This document shows positions 17,632 through 26,719 of a stretch of DNA of 64,000 nt, one piece after another (within the stretch, counting starts at the first letter, position 1; the number at the start of each line of letters is the position of its first letter). Source of the stretch: DASUNP01 sp963728545. GTDB lineage: Bacteria > Acidobacteriota > Blastocatellia > UBA7656. The stretch spans positions 2,480,001 to 2,544,000 of the forward strand of contig CAVSKO010000002.1 in NCBI GenBank assembly GCA_963728545.1. Direction: 5' to 3'. Under the pieces are notes generated by a model that saw nothing but the letters and a program-made list of their open reading frames with translations, ran no database searches and was not told the DNA's origin. Both the position numbers and the translations under genes were made by a program.

Positions 17632-18189
17632 CTACCTTGAGCGCACCAGCTTGACGCCGTTCCCGAAATCCTTGACTACCGGGCCGCCTGGAGTAATTTG
17701 AGTCGTGACCAGGTCAGGATCGGAACCGTCGCTGTTCGGCTTGTCGTTGATCAAGATCAAATCGTGTCCCGGCGTTGGGGAGACGATGACCGGGGCGAGG
17801 ACGTACTGCGTCATGTACCATTCGCGGAGGGCGCCCCCATCCGTTGAGGTCTCGGTGAGAGCCATATTTCGGTTGCTGGTTACAAAACCGATGACCCCCG
17901 TCGAAGGTAAAACTTTCTTAACCTCATCGAATCGTTTCTGGTATAAAGTCACTTCATCTTGGCCGACGAAGCTCAGGTCGAATTGTATCCAGTCGGTGAG
18001 CAACCGCAGATTCGAGAATAGCGCGAAAAGCACCAGTAGAATTATTCCTATTTTTACTCGGCTGACGTAATTAAAACCCACTGACCGGTTCCTATTAAAG
18101 GGTTGCAGAGTCTTTTCGGCGCAAAGCAGCATAATTGCGCAATTCCGGCTTGTCAACCGGCATTTCAACCCTCGCCGAGCTGTAACCAT
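17632..18189 (-). CDS. Hypothetical membrane-anchored protein
   Basis: The protein is 185 aa as read from 18189; an internal start near 18132 is possible because the first residues look atypical. One hydrophobic helix (IGIILLVLFALFSNLRLL) precedes a globular part beginning VGQDEVTLYQKRFDEVKKVLP. It ends 10 bp before the GT-C gene and is probably its operon partner. No family is recognised. Confidence 0.5.
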   Translation of the reverse strand: MVTARRGLKCRLTSRNCAIMLLCAEKTLQPFNRNRSVGFNYVSRVKIGIILLVLFALFSNLRLLTDWIQFDLSFVGQDEVTLYQKRFDEVKKVLPSTGVIGFVTSNRNMALTETSTDGGALREWYMTQYVLAPVIVSPTPGHDLILINDKPNSDGSDPDLVTTQITPGGPVVKDFGNGVKLVRSR

Positions 18190-18284
18190 CCCTTAAGGTT
18201 TCGCTGCCGTCTTGCCTGCTTGTTTCGCAGAATATTCGCACTTATTTCCACCGCCGATTGTATCTTAAAACAAGCGGGCACATC

Positions 18285-19837
18285 TTAGATGGCCCTTTGC
18301 GGGATCGAAGTGCTTGGCTCTTCCCTTGTAACGGACTGCGGGCCTGGGTAATTGGCGATTTGGACGTCGTGCAAGTGCCTGTAGAGACCTCTCTTTGACA
18401 GCAACTCATAATGAGTCCCTTCTTCGACTATTCTTCCGCCATCGAGCACAATGATTCGGTCGGCGCGCCGAACCGTTGATAGCCGATGAGCAATGATGAA
18501 GGTCGTGCGCCCTTGCATTAATGTTTCGAGGGCATCTTGCACCAGACGCTCGGATTCTGAGTCGAGAGAACTCGTCGCTTCATCGAGTATCAAAATACGG
18601 GGGTCCTTCAGAAGGGCACGAGCTATAGCAATCCTCTGTCGCTCTCCGCCTGAAAGCTTCACTCCGCGCTCACCGACGACAGTGGCGTAGCCGTCCGGAC
18701 ACTCGGTTATAAACTCATGAGCGTGGGCTGCCCGTGCAGCTCCTTCGATCTCTGCTTCGGTCGCCTCCAGCTTACCGTAGGAGATGTTTTCGCGAATCGT
18801 GCCGCCGAATAGTGTTGTTTCCTGAGGAACGACGCCAATCGTGCTTCGGAGTTCGCACAGACTTAGCGATCTCACGTCCTTGCCGTCGATGAGCACCTCG
18901 CCGGACAAGGCGTCGTAAAAGCGCGGTACCAGGGCAACGAGCGTGGACTTGCCGGCGCCGCTCGGCCCTACAAGCGCAATTATCTCGCCGGGACGCGCTA
19001 CAATATTAATGCCTTTCAACACCGAAGTGCCCCGCTCATCTACATACCTGAAATCAACGTCTTTGAAAACGACCTGCCCCGAGACTTCACCAAGCGGAAT
19101 GGGAGCAGGCGGATCGGCGATCTCCGCCGGCGTATCGAGTATTTCGAAGACGCGCCTGGTTGCTCCGATGGCCTGTCTGAATTGACCATACAGTGCTGAC
19201 ATCCCGCCGATCGCTTCGGCAACGACAAACGTATATAGGACAAATGCGATCAGCTCACCCGCGGTGATCTCACCCGCTACTACCATGCGGCTCCCGGACC
19301 ACAGCACGACCACAATGCTGCCATACACCACGAGAACAATGAAGGCTATAAAACCACCGCTCGCAATCGCCCGGTGCACCGCCAGCTCAAAAGCCTTCAT
19401 AATTCGTTCCTTGTAGCGATGTAGCTCGTATGTCTCGCGCACGAATGACTGCACGATACGAATCGCGGATAAGCTTTCCTGAAATACAGAGGTGCCCTCA
19501 GCCAGCTGGTCTTGCACGCGCGTACTCAAGCGCTGTATATACTTACCATAGATATGAGCAGACACGATTATTACCGGCACGATCGCCAGCATCAGTAAAG
19601 TCAGTCGCGGGTTCATCAATGTGATGATGATAATGCCGCCTATGAGGGTGATCCCCTGTCTGAGAAGTTCGCTGGTGCCTCCCGTCGTAATAGCCTGAAT
19701 AATTGTCACGTCGGACGAAACCCGCGACGTCAACTCTCCCACACGCCGGCCAGCAAAGAACGAGAAGGACAGAGAGATGAGATGTTGATAAACCTGAATC
19801 CTAACGTCCGCAATGATGCGCTCGCCGGTATACGAGA
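18285..19837 (-). pseudogene. ABC exporter (MsbA/LanT-like fused TMD-NBD), 3' part of an IS-split gene
   Basis: The reading frame from the IS border to 18285 encodes most of the membrane domain (from LSYTGERIIADVRIQ, VGELTSRVSSDVTII) and a full ATPase: Walker A GPSGAGKST, Q-loop VPQETTLFGG, signature LSGGERQRIAIARA, Walker B ILILDEATSSLDSESE, and the H-loop AHRLSTVRRAD. Joining it to 20423-20708 restores RAYLLSYTGER exactly, so the gene was whole before the IS200-type insertion. A shorter product from a GTG at 19742 is possible but lacks two or more membrane helices. Confidence 0.88.
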
Positions 19838-20422
19838 GTAAAGAATCCCCGCCGCAAGCGGCGGGGCATTTCGCGCGGTTTCACTCGAATAGGTTGAATT
19901 GAAACCCGCTTTCTTTCTCACTACGATGATGTTGAATGTATTTGCGTATCACTTCTGCCGTCACCTTGTCGCCAACCGTTCTGGCGAAGTATCCGTCTTC
20001 CCACAATTCCCCTCCCCACAACCGCCGCTTTATCTGTGGGTATTCTCGAAATATTGCTCTCGCGCTCAGACTCTTAAATCTACTCACCACCTGAGCAATA
20101 GAATATCTCGGCGGGAACGAACAGAAGATATGAACATGATCCGTGCTTACTTCCATCTCTTCTATCGTGATGTCGTACTGCTGTGCTATCTCCTGAAACA
20201 TCTCTTGGACGCGCTCTGCAATAGCTCCTTGCAGGATGTTCTTGCGGTACTTCGGCGACCACACCAGATGATAGGCGGTGTCATAAGCGGCGTGGGCTGT
20301 ACGTCTGAAAACCACGCACGCATTGTAGCTAACTCAAGTCATCTTGGCATCGGGCATCGAACCCTCGCCAAGATGGTTCATCCATCCCCGCCGCAAGCAG
20401 CGGGGCATTAAGAACCTTTTTC
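19838..20422. mobile_element. IS200/IS605-type element (tnpA only) inserted in the ABC exporter gene
   Basis: It is 585 bp. Near both ends are GC-rich subterminal hairpins, CCCCGCCGC-AA-GCGGCGGGG at 19847-19866 and a near copy at 20386-20405. Both edges show GTAAA on the plus strand: on the coding strand the element follows TTTAC and also ends in TTTAC, as expected for cleavage after a short target tetra- or pentanucleotide without target duplication. A third hairpin (20340-20348 with 20367-20375) precedes tnpA and may limit its expression. No tnpB is present. Confidence 0.88.
19881..20315 (-). CDS. tnpA: IS200/IS605 family transposase TnpA (Y1 HUH)
   Basis: The 144-aa length is normal. It starts AYDTAYHLVWSPKYRKN, carries the HUH metal motif in STDHVHIFCSFPP, and the catalytic Tyr lies in VIRKYIQHH near residue 127. 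This enzyme excises and inserts single-stranded DNA at hairpin ends. All key residues are present, so the element may still be mobile and could restore the interrupted exporter by precise excision. Confidence 0.93.
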   Translation of the reverse strand: MVFRRTAHAAYDTAYHLVWSPKYRKNILQGAIAERVQEMFQEIAQQYDITIEEMEVSTDHVHIFCSFPPRYSIAQVVSRFKSLSARAIFREYPQIKRRLWGGELWEDGYFARTVGDKVTAEVIRKYIQHHRSEKESGFQFNLFE

Positions 20423-20708
20423 GTAAATAGGCTCGCAGGAAACTGAAACCTGCTTGCACTGCGAAGAGACCCATCAGCCATACAGCAAGCGTGTTTAGCT
20501 TGTCGCCGTTATTCTCGTTGAACGCCACATCTATGATCAGGCGAACCAATTGCGGATAGAGCAGGGCAAGTCCTGTCGCTACCAGCAGGCTTGAAAAAGC
20601 TATAGCCAGTCTCAGCCAGTACGGCTTGACGTAGGAGATCAATCGCAGCAAATCACGCGGCGAACCCTTTTGTTTCTGATTATCTTCCTTATCCTTGTGG
20701 CCGTGCAA
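20423..20708 (-). pseudogene. ABC exporter, 5' part of the IS-split gene
   Basis: This encodes the cytoplasmic N-terminus (MHGHKDKEDNQKQKG) and the first membrane helices (LRLAIAFSSLLVATGLALLYPQLVRLIIDVAF and LAVWLMGLFAVQAGFSFLRAYL) of the exporter continued at 19837. Translation then runs into the IS and stops at 20334. The gene follows the ADOP permease by 137 bp in the same direction, so it is the last gene of the lanthipeptide operon. Confidence 0.85.
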
Positions 20709-20845
20709 TGCTCTAACCTCGCACCCATTTGTTCAAAGGGTCTCCAGTGCAAAATTCAAAAGAACTGCAATAAGATGTAGTCAGAGTTGATCATAATGTT
20801 TAACCGGCAAAATCATTTATTTGGGCTTATACATCATTCTTTGTT

Positions 20846-23317
20846 TCACTGATGTTGAAGCGCTCTGGACGGGTCCAGGTTTGAAGCCCGAAGCGCGGGC
20901 ACGTAACTCGCGATGAGAGCAACCAGGCTCATGAATAACGTAACAGTTACCAGGGAGAGCAGGTCGAACTCATTGACGCCATACAAAAGACTTCGCAGAA
21001 AGCGAGCAAGCCAAATCGCGCAGAGTAACCCTAATGCAATGCCGCACAGAGTAACGCGCATACTTTCCCCTATCACCAGTCTCCTGATATCTCCCGGCTC
21101 GGCCCCTAGCGCTACCCGTAGTCCGATCTCCCGCGTGCGCTCGGCAACCGAATAAGAGATCACTCCGTAGATTCCAATGGCAGCCAGAAGAATAGCCATA
21201 ACGGCAAAGACTGATAACAGGGCGGTGTAGAGATGTTCGGATGCTATTGAGTCGCTAACAACCTGGGACATCGGGTCGAGGCTCACTATCGGCTGCGCAG
21301 GGTCTACCCGATCTACGGCCTCTCGAACCGCAGCCATACTGACCGGCGCAGAGCTTTTTATAAAGAAGGCCGTCAGAAAAGCGCGGTTCATATACCTCAT
21401 AGTCCCATCTGACAACTGTGCCTGGGGCAAATACATCACCGGCAGTTCCGATTCTCTCAAACCGTTGATCTGGGTATTGCGCACGACTCCGACGATCCGG
21501 GGGCACTTGTTATTTTTTACGGCGCACCAGGCTTGATCCCCGACAGGCTCCTCCGATTGCCAGATGCGCTGCGCGAGAGCGTCATTTATGATGGCCACAG
21601 GCGCAGCGCCGGGCCGGTCCTCCTCCTGGAAAGTCCGCCCCTCCTTCACCTGTATGCTTAGCGTCTCAAAATATTCCGGGCTGACGGCCCAGTAGTAAAC
21701 CTCTTGCTTCTGGCCTTTGATTTCGAAGGTGGTTCTCATACCCCGTTCCGGCGGCACGCTGCCGGCACAGGCCACCGAGGTTACACCCGGAAGGTTTCTA
21801 AGTTGCTCTCGAACAGCCTTCTCGAAAGCCCACATCTGCGCGGCGGTCTTGAATTTCTCGGGCGGAAGCGACATGCGAACCGTCCAAACCCCGCCAGTGT
21901 TGAAACCCAAATCTACAGAGCGGAGTCCGATCAGGCTCCTGACCAGCAGAAAGGTGCCCGTAAGCAATATTGCGCAGATGGCCACCTCGACAAACATGAG
22001 CGCAGTGCGCATCTTGCGACGGCCCCTTCCAATTATCGCCCCTTCGCTTACCTTAAGGGCAGTTACGATATCGCCCTTCAAGCTTCGTAGGGACGTGACC
22101 AACCCGACAGAAATGCCAATCAAGAGAGAGACTGCCAGCGCGAAGGCGAAGACGCGCCAATCCAGCTTGTACCGCCCTAACAGCGTCACCAGATCGCTTT
22201 CTTTCGGAGCAAAGGCTGAAAGCGATTTAATAAGCCATGGCGCGATGGCCAACCCGCAAGCTCCTCCGAGGATTGCTAGTATCAAACTCTCGCTGCACAA
22301 CAGCCGGAGCAGTTGAAAGCGATTCGCGCCGAGTGCGACCCGCACGCCAATCTCTTTCTCGCGAGATACGGCCCTAGAGAGCAGCAGATTCGCGACGTTC
22401 GTTGCCGCGATCAGCAATATAAGCACAGCGGCGCCGAGCAACAAAAACAGACGCGGGCTATTATCGCCGACAAGCCATTTCTGATATGCGACCAGTCGCA
22501 CCCCTCGGAAATCGGTCCCGACCAGGTCAGGAAAATCCTGCTTAAAGGATTCCGCAAGACTCGACACTTCGGCCTGGGCCTGCTCGGGGCTTATCGAAGG
22601 CCCCAACCTTCCCAACATCTCGAAGTTGGGATCGCTGTCGTTCGGATGGTGTAAGAAAACCGACACCCATATATCCGCTTCGGGAGACATGCCGAAGCCA
22701 TCCGGCATAATGCCTATTACAGCGTAGGGCTGTCCGTTCAACTCAATGTTCCGCTCAAGAAGACTCGGATCACTACCAAAATGATGCCGCCAAACGTTGT
22801 AGCTGAGTATCACGGCTCGCGGCGCACCTCTCCTGTCTTCCTCGGGCAGCAATTCACGGCCTATAAACGGATTCACTCCCAGGGCTTGGAAAAGCCCTGC
22901 CGAAACCGGTAATCCCCGAACCGATATCGAGTAGGAGCCGTTCCACATATTGAATATCGAATTATAAGAATGCAGGCCGCTCGCATTAAACGATTTAGCA
23001 TGCTCGTTCAGGAATTGAAACTGCTTTTGTGTGATGCTTGAGTCGCCGCCTTGAGGTGACAACCACGACACATGGACTATTTTGTCTGCCTCGGGATAAG
23101 GCAATGGCCGAAGCAGCGCGCCGCTTGCGACCGCAAACAAAGCGGTAGTCAGGCCCACGGCCAGCGCCAAAGTAACTACAATACATATCGTGAACCCGGG
23201 CTTCCTTAATAAGACCCTGAACCCATAACGAAGGTCCTTGCCGGATTCGGATAGGAATATCCAGAACCGGCGCACAATTGTGTTGCGTGGGGTCGAGGGA
23301 ATGTGGTCGTACGTCAT
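20846..23317 (-). CDS. ADOP-type ABC transporter permease (MacB/FtsX family)
   Basis: The protein is 823 aa, the size of acidobacterial duplicated orphan permeases. It starts with a short cytoplasmic region (KDLRYGFRVLLRKPGFT), then a helix, a MacB-like periplasmic domain (residues about 70-290), three FtsX helices with REKEIGVRVALGANR, a second periplasmic domain, and a final three-helix block with RTREIGLRVALGAEPGDIRRLV. No ATPase gene is adjacent. It lies 30 bp downstream of lanKC, so export of or immunity to the lanthipeptide is plausible but inferred. Confidence 0.85.
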   Translation of the reverse strand: MTYDHIPSTPRNTIVRRFWIFLSESGKDLRYGFRVLLRKPGFTICIVVTLALAVGLTTALFAVASGALLRPLPYPEADKIVHVSWLSPQGGDSSITQKQFQFLNEHAKSFNASGLHSYNSIFNMWNGSYSISVRGLPVSAGLFQALGVNPFIGRELLPEEDRRGAPRAVILSYNVWRHHFGSDPSLLERNIELNGQPYAVIGIMPDGFGMSPEADIWVSVFLHHPNDSDPNFEMLGRLGPSISPEQAQAEVSSLAESFKQDFPDLVGTDFRGVRLVAYQKWLVGDNSPRLFLLLGAAVLILLIAATNVANLLLSRAVSREKEIGVRVALGANRFQLLRLLCSESLILAILGGACGLAIAPWLIKSLSAFAPKESDLVTLLGRYKLDWRVFAFALAVSLLIGISVGLVTSLRSLKGDIVTALKVSEGAIIGRGRRKMRTALMFVEVAICAILLTGTFLLVRSLIGLRSVDLGFNTGGVWTVRMSLPPEKFKTAAQMWAFEKAVREQLRNLPGVTSVACAGSVPPERGMRTTFEIKGQKQEVYYWAVSPEYFETLSIQVKEGRTFQEEDRPGAAPVAIINDALAQRIWQSEEPVGDQAWCAVKNNKCPRIVGVVRNTQINGLRESELPVMYLPQAQLSDGTMRYMNRAFLTAFFIKSSAPVSMAAVREAVDRVDPAQPIVSLDPMSQVVSDSIASEHLYTALLSVFAVMAILLAAIGIYGVISYSVAERTREIGLRVALGAEPGDIRRLVIGESMRVTLCGIALGLLCAIWLARFLRSLLYGVNEFDLLSLVTVTLFMSLVALIASYVPALRASNLDPSRALQHQ

Positions 23318-23347
23318 CTTCTAAACCACCTTTGTTGAGATCAACGA

Positions 23348-26038
23348 TTATGCGATGGATACCTCGGCGACACTCTTATTCTGGAGTGTTTCGGTTTCAA
23401 GCAAACTATCAAGCATAAACGGAGGCTTGCTCCGGTTAATCAACCTGTGAAGAAACAACGCTATGCCCGCGCTGCCTGTTCCGAAATCGCAACTCAATCT
23501 CATGAGTTGCTCGCCTGGGAATGCGATGCCCTGTTCGCGTTCCACTTTGAATAACAGAGCGCCGGCGGCGTTCTTCCAAGCGCATTCGAGTGCGGTCGAT
23601 TCTTCCATGCCGAAATCTGCCATGTCAAGAAAGAACTCCCCCAATCCGGCGAGGCCAAAAAACCTGGTTGGGAAGATCGTGTATTTCCTGTCGCAGTCCA
23701 AAGCAATTCTGTCGAGTGTAGGTTTATAGCGGTCATCGCCAAAAAAGGAACCGTACCTCAACAGCGTCATGCCGATTCCGGCGCCTCCGTAGCGCCAATA
23801 GGGAGTCTGCGTAGGCCAGTCTTCGACCATCTTCCAGGTATAGCCCCCGTCCTTTGTGTCCATGGCTTTGCTAAGAACAAAATCGATTCCGCGCGTTCCG
23901 ACATGCAAAAGCTCTTCATTTCTAGTCACCAGATACAGGTAAAAGAGGAATAAGCTGACTCCGCTTGTGCCGTGCGCCAGGCCAAAGAAGATGTCATCTT
24001 TCACAGGCCACCAGCAACCCGATTCATCTTCTTGTCGCGTGTCGAGAAGGAATCGCCCGCCTTCAATCGCATTCGACAGAAATTGCTCGTCACCCGTCTC
24101 CAGAAAGAACTTGAGTTGCGTCATCCCCCATCCCGATACGCCGTAAAAAATGTCCGGCGACTCGTAAAGCATCGGGTGATTGTGTGTAGCGTGTATCATC
24201 TCCAGCGCCCGCTCCTTGAATCCCATATCTGAGAGCGCCCATGCTATGCCGGATAGGCCGACATAGAGTCCCGGCGCATACCGTTGATAGTCAACCGGAG
24301 TCTTTAATATCCAATCCGAGACTTCCTGCGGCACTTCTCCTCTGATCTCGTTGATCACGTAGGCAACTCCGCAAGCGCCCCAGGCCAGATTCAAAGGGTT
24401 GGTCCGAAACAGATAGGCGTCAGATGGGAAGAGCCTGTCCGTGCGATCGAAGGTCGCCACACCGAGCACGAAATCGAGTATTCGCTGGATAAAATCATCC
24501 CCGCATTCCGCTTTGGCTTCGTCGCTTCTAATAGACGGTTCCCTGACTTCCGCTACATCCTCCAACATCGCCATGGCCTCTAACGGCTTAGCGCGTTGGG
24601 ACGGCTCCGGGTCCATTGCGGCGGAGATCGCCCGCCGCACTCCGTCCGGAAGTCCAAAGTCGGTGGTTATAGCATTCAGAAATCGCTCGAGTGATTCGTA
24701 CCCAAACGTTCGAACAGCGTTTATAGGCATAAGCCCGGCCAACAACAGACCGCCGAATCCATAATAGTCATCTTCAATCGTCGGTTCACGCCAGCTTCTT
24801 TCTCTCTGCTCTGAGGCAAACCCGGGCGTGTAAAGCATTGTCGCCATATCGACACCGTGTTCACGAGCGCCTTCGAAATCAATAAGCTTCACGGCGTTCC
24901 CTTCGTCGACCACAATGATATTGTAGTGCGATACGTCGGAGAGAATGACGTTACGGTTGTGTATAGTCTCAAAACCCTGTGCGATCATTCCATAAAGCTT
25001 AAGGTAACGCTCGTAGAACTCCGTCGCCTCCTTGAGAGTCGGCCTGATCTGTAGGGCCAGGCTAATTTCGATCATGTGCGAGCGGAGCAAGAATCCTTCG
25101 AGGAATTCTTCCACCAGATAGAAGTGCTCCCAATCCTTGAAGAAGTCGTAGGGTATAGGGACTAAACCGGTGTCTGCAAGAATTGTCAACAGTCGGTGCT
25201 CCTTCTTGAGCAATGAGACGGCGTCGTTCTCGCCTTGAGATGGATTTGTAAACGGCCTCGCTTCTTTGATCAGAACTTTTTGCCCCGTTTCAGTATCTCT
25301 TCCGATATAGACTCCCCCGGAAGTGGTAAATGTGAGCGCTGACTCGATCAGATATCGCCCATTTTTCAGCGTAAGCTCCTGATTGGGGTCGATCTCTTCC
25401 TCCTGGTTCAAACCCAGGTCTCCAGCCCAATCCGGAGGCGTGAAGTAGGGAGACCGCTCGTCTATTACGCTTTCACCATCAGGCGCCGTTATTACCAAGT
25501 CTTCCTCGCCCCTGAAATTAACCTTGCTCGTCCGCACCATACCGCCATATCGGTAATAGACTATGCTGCCGTCCTTGTAACGCTTGTCCGACAGAATATA
25601 AGGACCGTTATATCCAAACAGAGCGTTGTGAAGTACTTCTAGAAGCTCAATGAACTCATTTTTGCTTCTAGAATATATAGTTATGAATTTACCGGCGCCG
25701 GACCTGGCCCAGCGTTTGCTGTTGACGATTAATAGTATGTTTCGGTCGAGAGCGAACTTGAATGGGACCCCCCTATTTACAAGCTCGCGGGCGGTAGTTG
25801 TGAGCACCGCAGCGGCTTGGATGGGGGTGGTAGTCAGATGGATTTTCCAGCCGTGCTGTGGGAGCGTCGCGCCCGGCGGAGTGCACTGAAACCAGATACC
25901 GCTTTGGGAGATCTGCCAATCAGATGGCAAGACCCGCCGGAGGGGTTCGACGAAAATTGAGCCGGGCTTATACCTCTCAATCGTATCGTAAAAAATAGAG
26001 TCGACGATTGTGTAGAAAAAGCTGTCTTCCATCCGCAT
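23348..26038 (-). CDS. lanKC: Class III lanthipeptide synthetase (LanKC: lyase-kinase-cyclase)
   Basis: The protein is 896 aa with the class III/IV layout. Residues 1-200 match the N-terminal phospho-Ser/Thr lyase region. Residues about 225-500 are a Ser/Thr kinase with Lys258 (VLIKEARP), Asp368 and Asn373 (ILSDVSHYN) and Asp387 (LIDFEGA). Residues about 520-880 form a LanC-like barrel (LAWGACGVAYVI, YGVSGWGMTQ, GLAHGTSGVSLFL, YWRYGGAGIG). The zinc-ligand positions of LanC and LanL appear to be lost (YWRYGG and CDFGTG instead of WCYG and CHG), which points to class III. A precursor gene lies upstream. Start is ATG 26038 after GAGGTG. Confidence 0.93.
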   Translation of the reverse strand: MRMEDSFFYTIVDSIFYDTIERYKPGSIFVEPLRRVLPSDWQISQSGIWFQCTPPGATLPQHGWKIHLTTTPIQAAAVLTTTARELVNRGVPFKFALDRNILLIVNSKRWARSGAGKFITIYSRSKNEFIELLEVLHNALFGYNGPYILSDKRYKDGSIVYYRYGGMVRTSKVNFRGEEDLVITAPDGESVIDERSPYFTPPDWAGDLGLNQEEEIDPNQELTLKNGRYLIESALTFTTSGGVYIGRDTETGQKVLIKEARPFTNPSQGENDAVSLLKKEHRLLTILADTGLVPIPYDFFKDWEHFYLVEEFLEGFLLRSHMIEISLALQIRPTLKEATEFYERYLKLYGMIAQGFETIHNRNVILSDVSHYNIIVVDEGNAVKLIDFEGAREHGVDMATMLYTPGFASEQRERSWREPTIEDDYYGFGGLLLAGLMPINAVRTFGYESLERFLNAITTDFGLPDGVRRAISAAMDPEPSQRAKPLEAMAMLEDVAEVREPSIRSDEAKAECGDDFIQRILDFVLGVATFDRTDRLFPSDAYLFRTNPLNLAWGACGVAYVINEIRGEVPQEVSDWILKTPVDYQRYAPGLYVGLSGIAWALSDMGFKERALEMIHATHNHPMLYESPDIFYGVSGWGMTQLKFFLETGDEQFLSNAIEGGRFLLDTRQEDESGCWWPVKDDIFFGLAHGTSGVSLFLFYLYLVTRNEELLHVGTRGIDFVLSKAMDTKDGGYTWKMVEDWPTQTPYWRYGGAGIGMTLLRYGSFFGDDRYKPTLDRIALDCDRKYTIFPTRFFGLAGLGEFFLDMADFGMEESTALECAWKNAAGALLFKVEREQGIAFPGEQLMRLSCDFGTGSAGIALFLHRLINRSKPPFMLDSLLETETLQNKSVAEVSIA

Positions 26039-26060
26039 AAATTCACCTCTATCCTTGGAA

Positions 26061-26103
26061 AACTAAGGAACCGGACAGGTTAACTCTGTCCGGTTCCTTA
26101 GTT
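26061..26103 (-). terminator. 18-bp hairpin between lanA and lanKC (attenuator-like)
   Basis: Arms 26061-26078 and 26086-26103 are perfectly complementary with a 7-base loop. It lies between the precursor stop and the synthetase start and lacks a long T-run. In lanthipeptide operons such hairpins commonly allow partial read-through, keeping precursor in excess over enzyme. Confidence 0.7.
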
Positions 26104-26211
26104 AGTAACCATAAAACACACCTGAAACGGCGCGATAGGATTTGCGAATTTATTAGCGATCTTGGCGCTTCACACTAAAAGCCTGCGGAAACGACAAGCG
26201 CTTTCAAGTTC

Positions 26212-26379
26212 TTAACGAGCCGTGCCGCCTGGCTGGTCTACGGGGCATACCGGGCAATTCTGAACGCTGCTCGTCGAACATGCGCATCCTGAATCGCTAG
26301 ACGTGCTGGCTGCGGCCTCTAGCCCAAGAAAATCCAGGCCGGGACCAATGAGTTTTTGCAAAGAAAGAATTCTAGACAT
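26212..26379 (-). CDS. lanA: Class III lanthipeptide precursor peptide (55 aa)
   Basis: The start is ATG 26377-26379 with AGGAGG eight bases upstream; stop TAA is at 26212-26214. The leader has the class III box ILSLQKL at residues 4-10, then IGPGLDFLGLE. The core begins near residue 22 and has two parallel repeats STSS-x3-C-x(1-2)-C. Each has the labionin pattern S-x2-S-x3-C: Ser25/Ser28/Cys32 and Ser35/Ser38/Cys42. Two further cysteines (34 and 45) remain. The C-terminal tail is PVDQPGGTAR. Dehydration and cyclisation by LanKC are inferred from family knowledge. Confidence 0.9.
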   Translation of the reverse strand: MSRILSLQKLIGPGLDFLGLEAAASTSSDSGCACSTSSVQNCPVCPVDQPGGTAR

Positions 26380-26484
26380 TAGTGAATACCTCCTAGTGGT
26401 TAATCGTTACCAGGCATATCGGCAAACGCCTGGCGCTTGGGGTCAGATTCTACATGTTTGAGATATACATTACAATAAGGATCG

Positions 26485-26518
26485 ATTAGCATAATTGGCT
26501 TTTCATTAGCAGAATTGG
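26485..26518. promoter_or_regulatory. Direct-repeat pair, candidate AraC-type operator upstream of lanA
   Basis: ATTAGCATAATTGG at 26485-26498 and ATTAGCAGAATTGG at 26505-26518 differ at one base and are phased by 20 bp, about two helical turns. AraC-family activators typically bind such direct repeats. The site is 106 bp upstream of the lanA start and downstream of an AraC gene. The rest of 26380-26719 is AT-rich with no gene seen. Confidence 0.55.
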
Positions 26519-26719
26519 TTAGATTGCCAAATGAGTACTTTGTGCGAGCGCTAAATGCAGGACAACCGGCAGACAAATGGGACGCTGTGTAAGCTACACT
26601 ACATGTTTCGGGCCGAGCACTCGGCTATCCTCTTAGCTTCGGCAGTGCCATCAGCGTAATGATCGGCCATTCGTCAATTACCGAACGACTATTGATTGCC
26701 GATTCTCCGGCTAATTCCT

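Noticed and set aside
23348..26038. Class IV (LanL) assignment for the synthetase
   Set aside because: The Cys-Cys-His zinc ligands expected in a LanL cyclase domain are not seen, and the precursor has a class III leader box.
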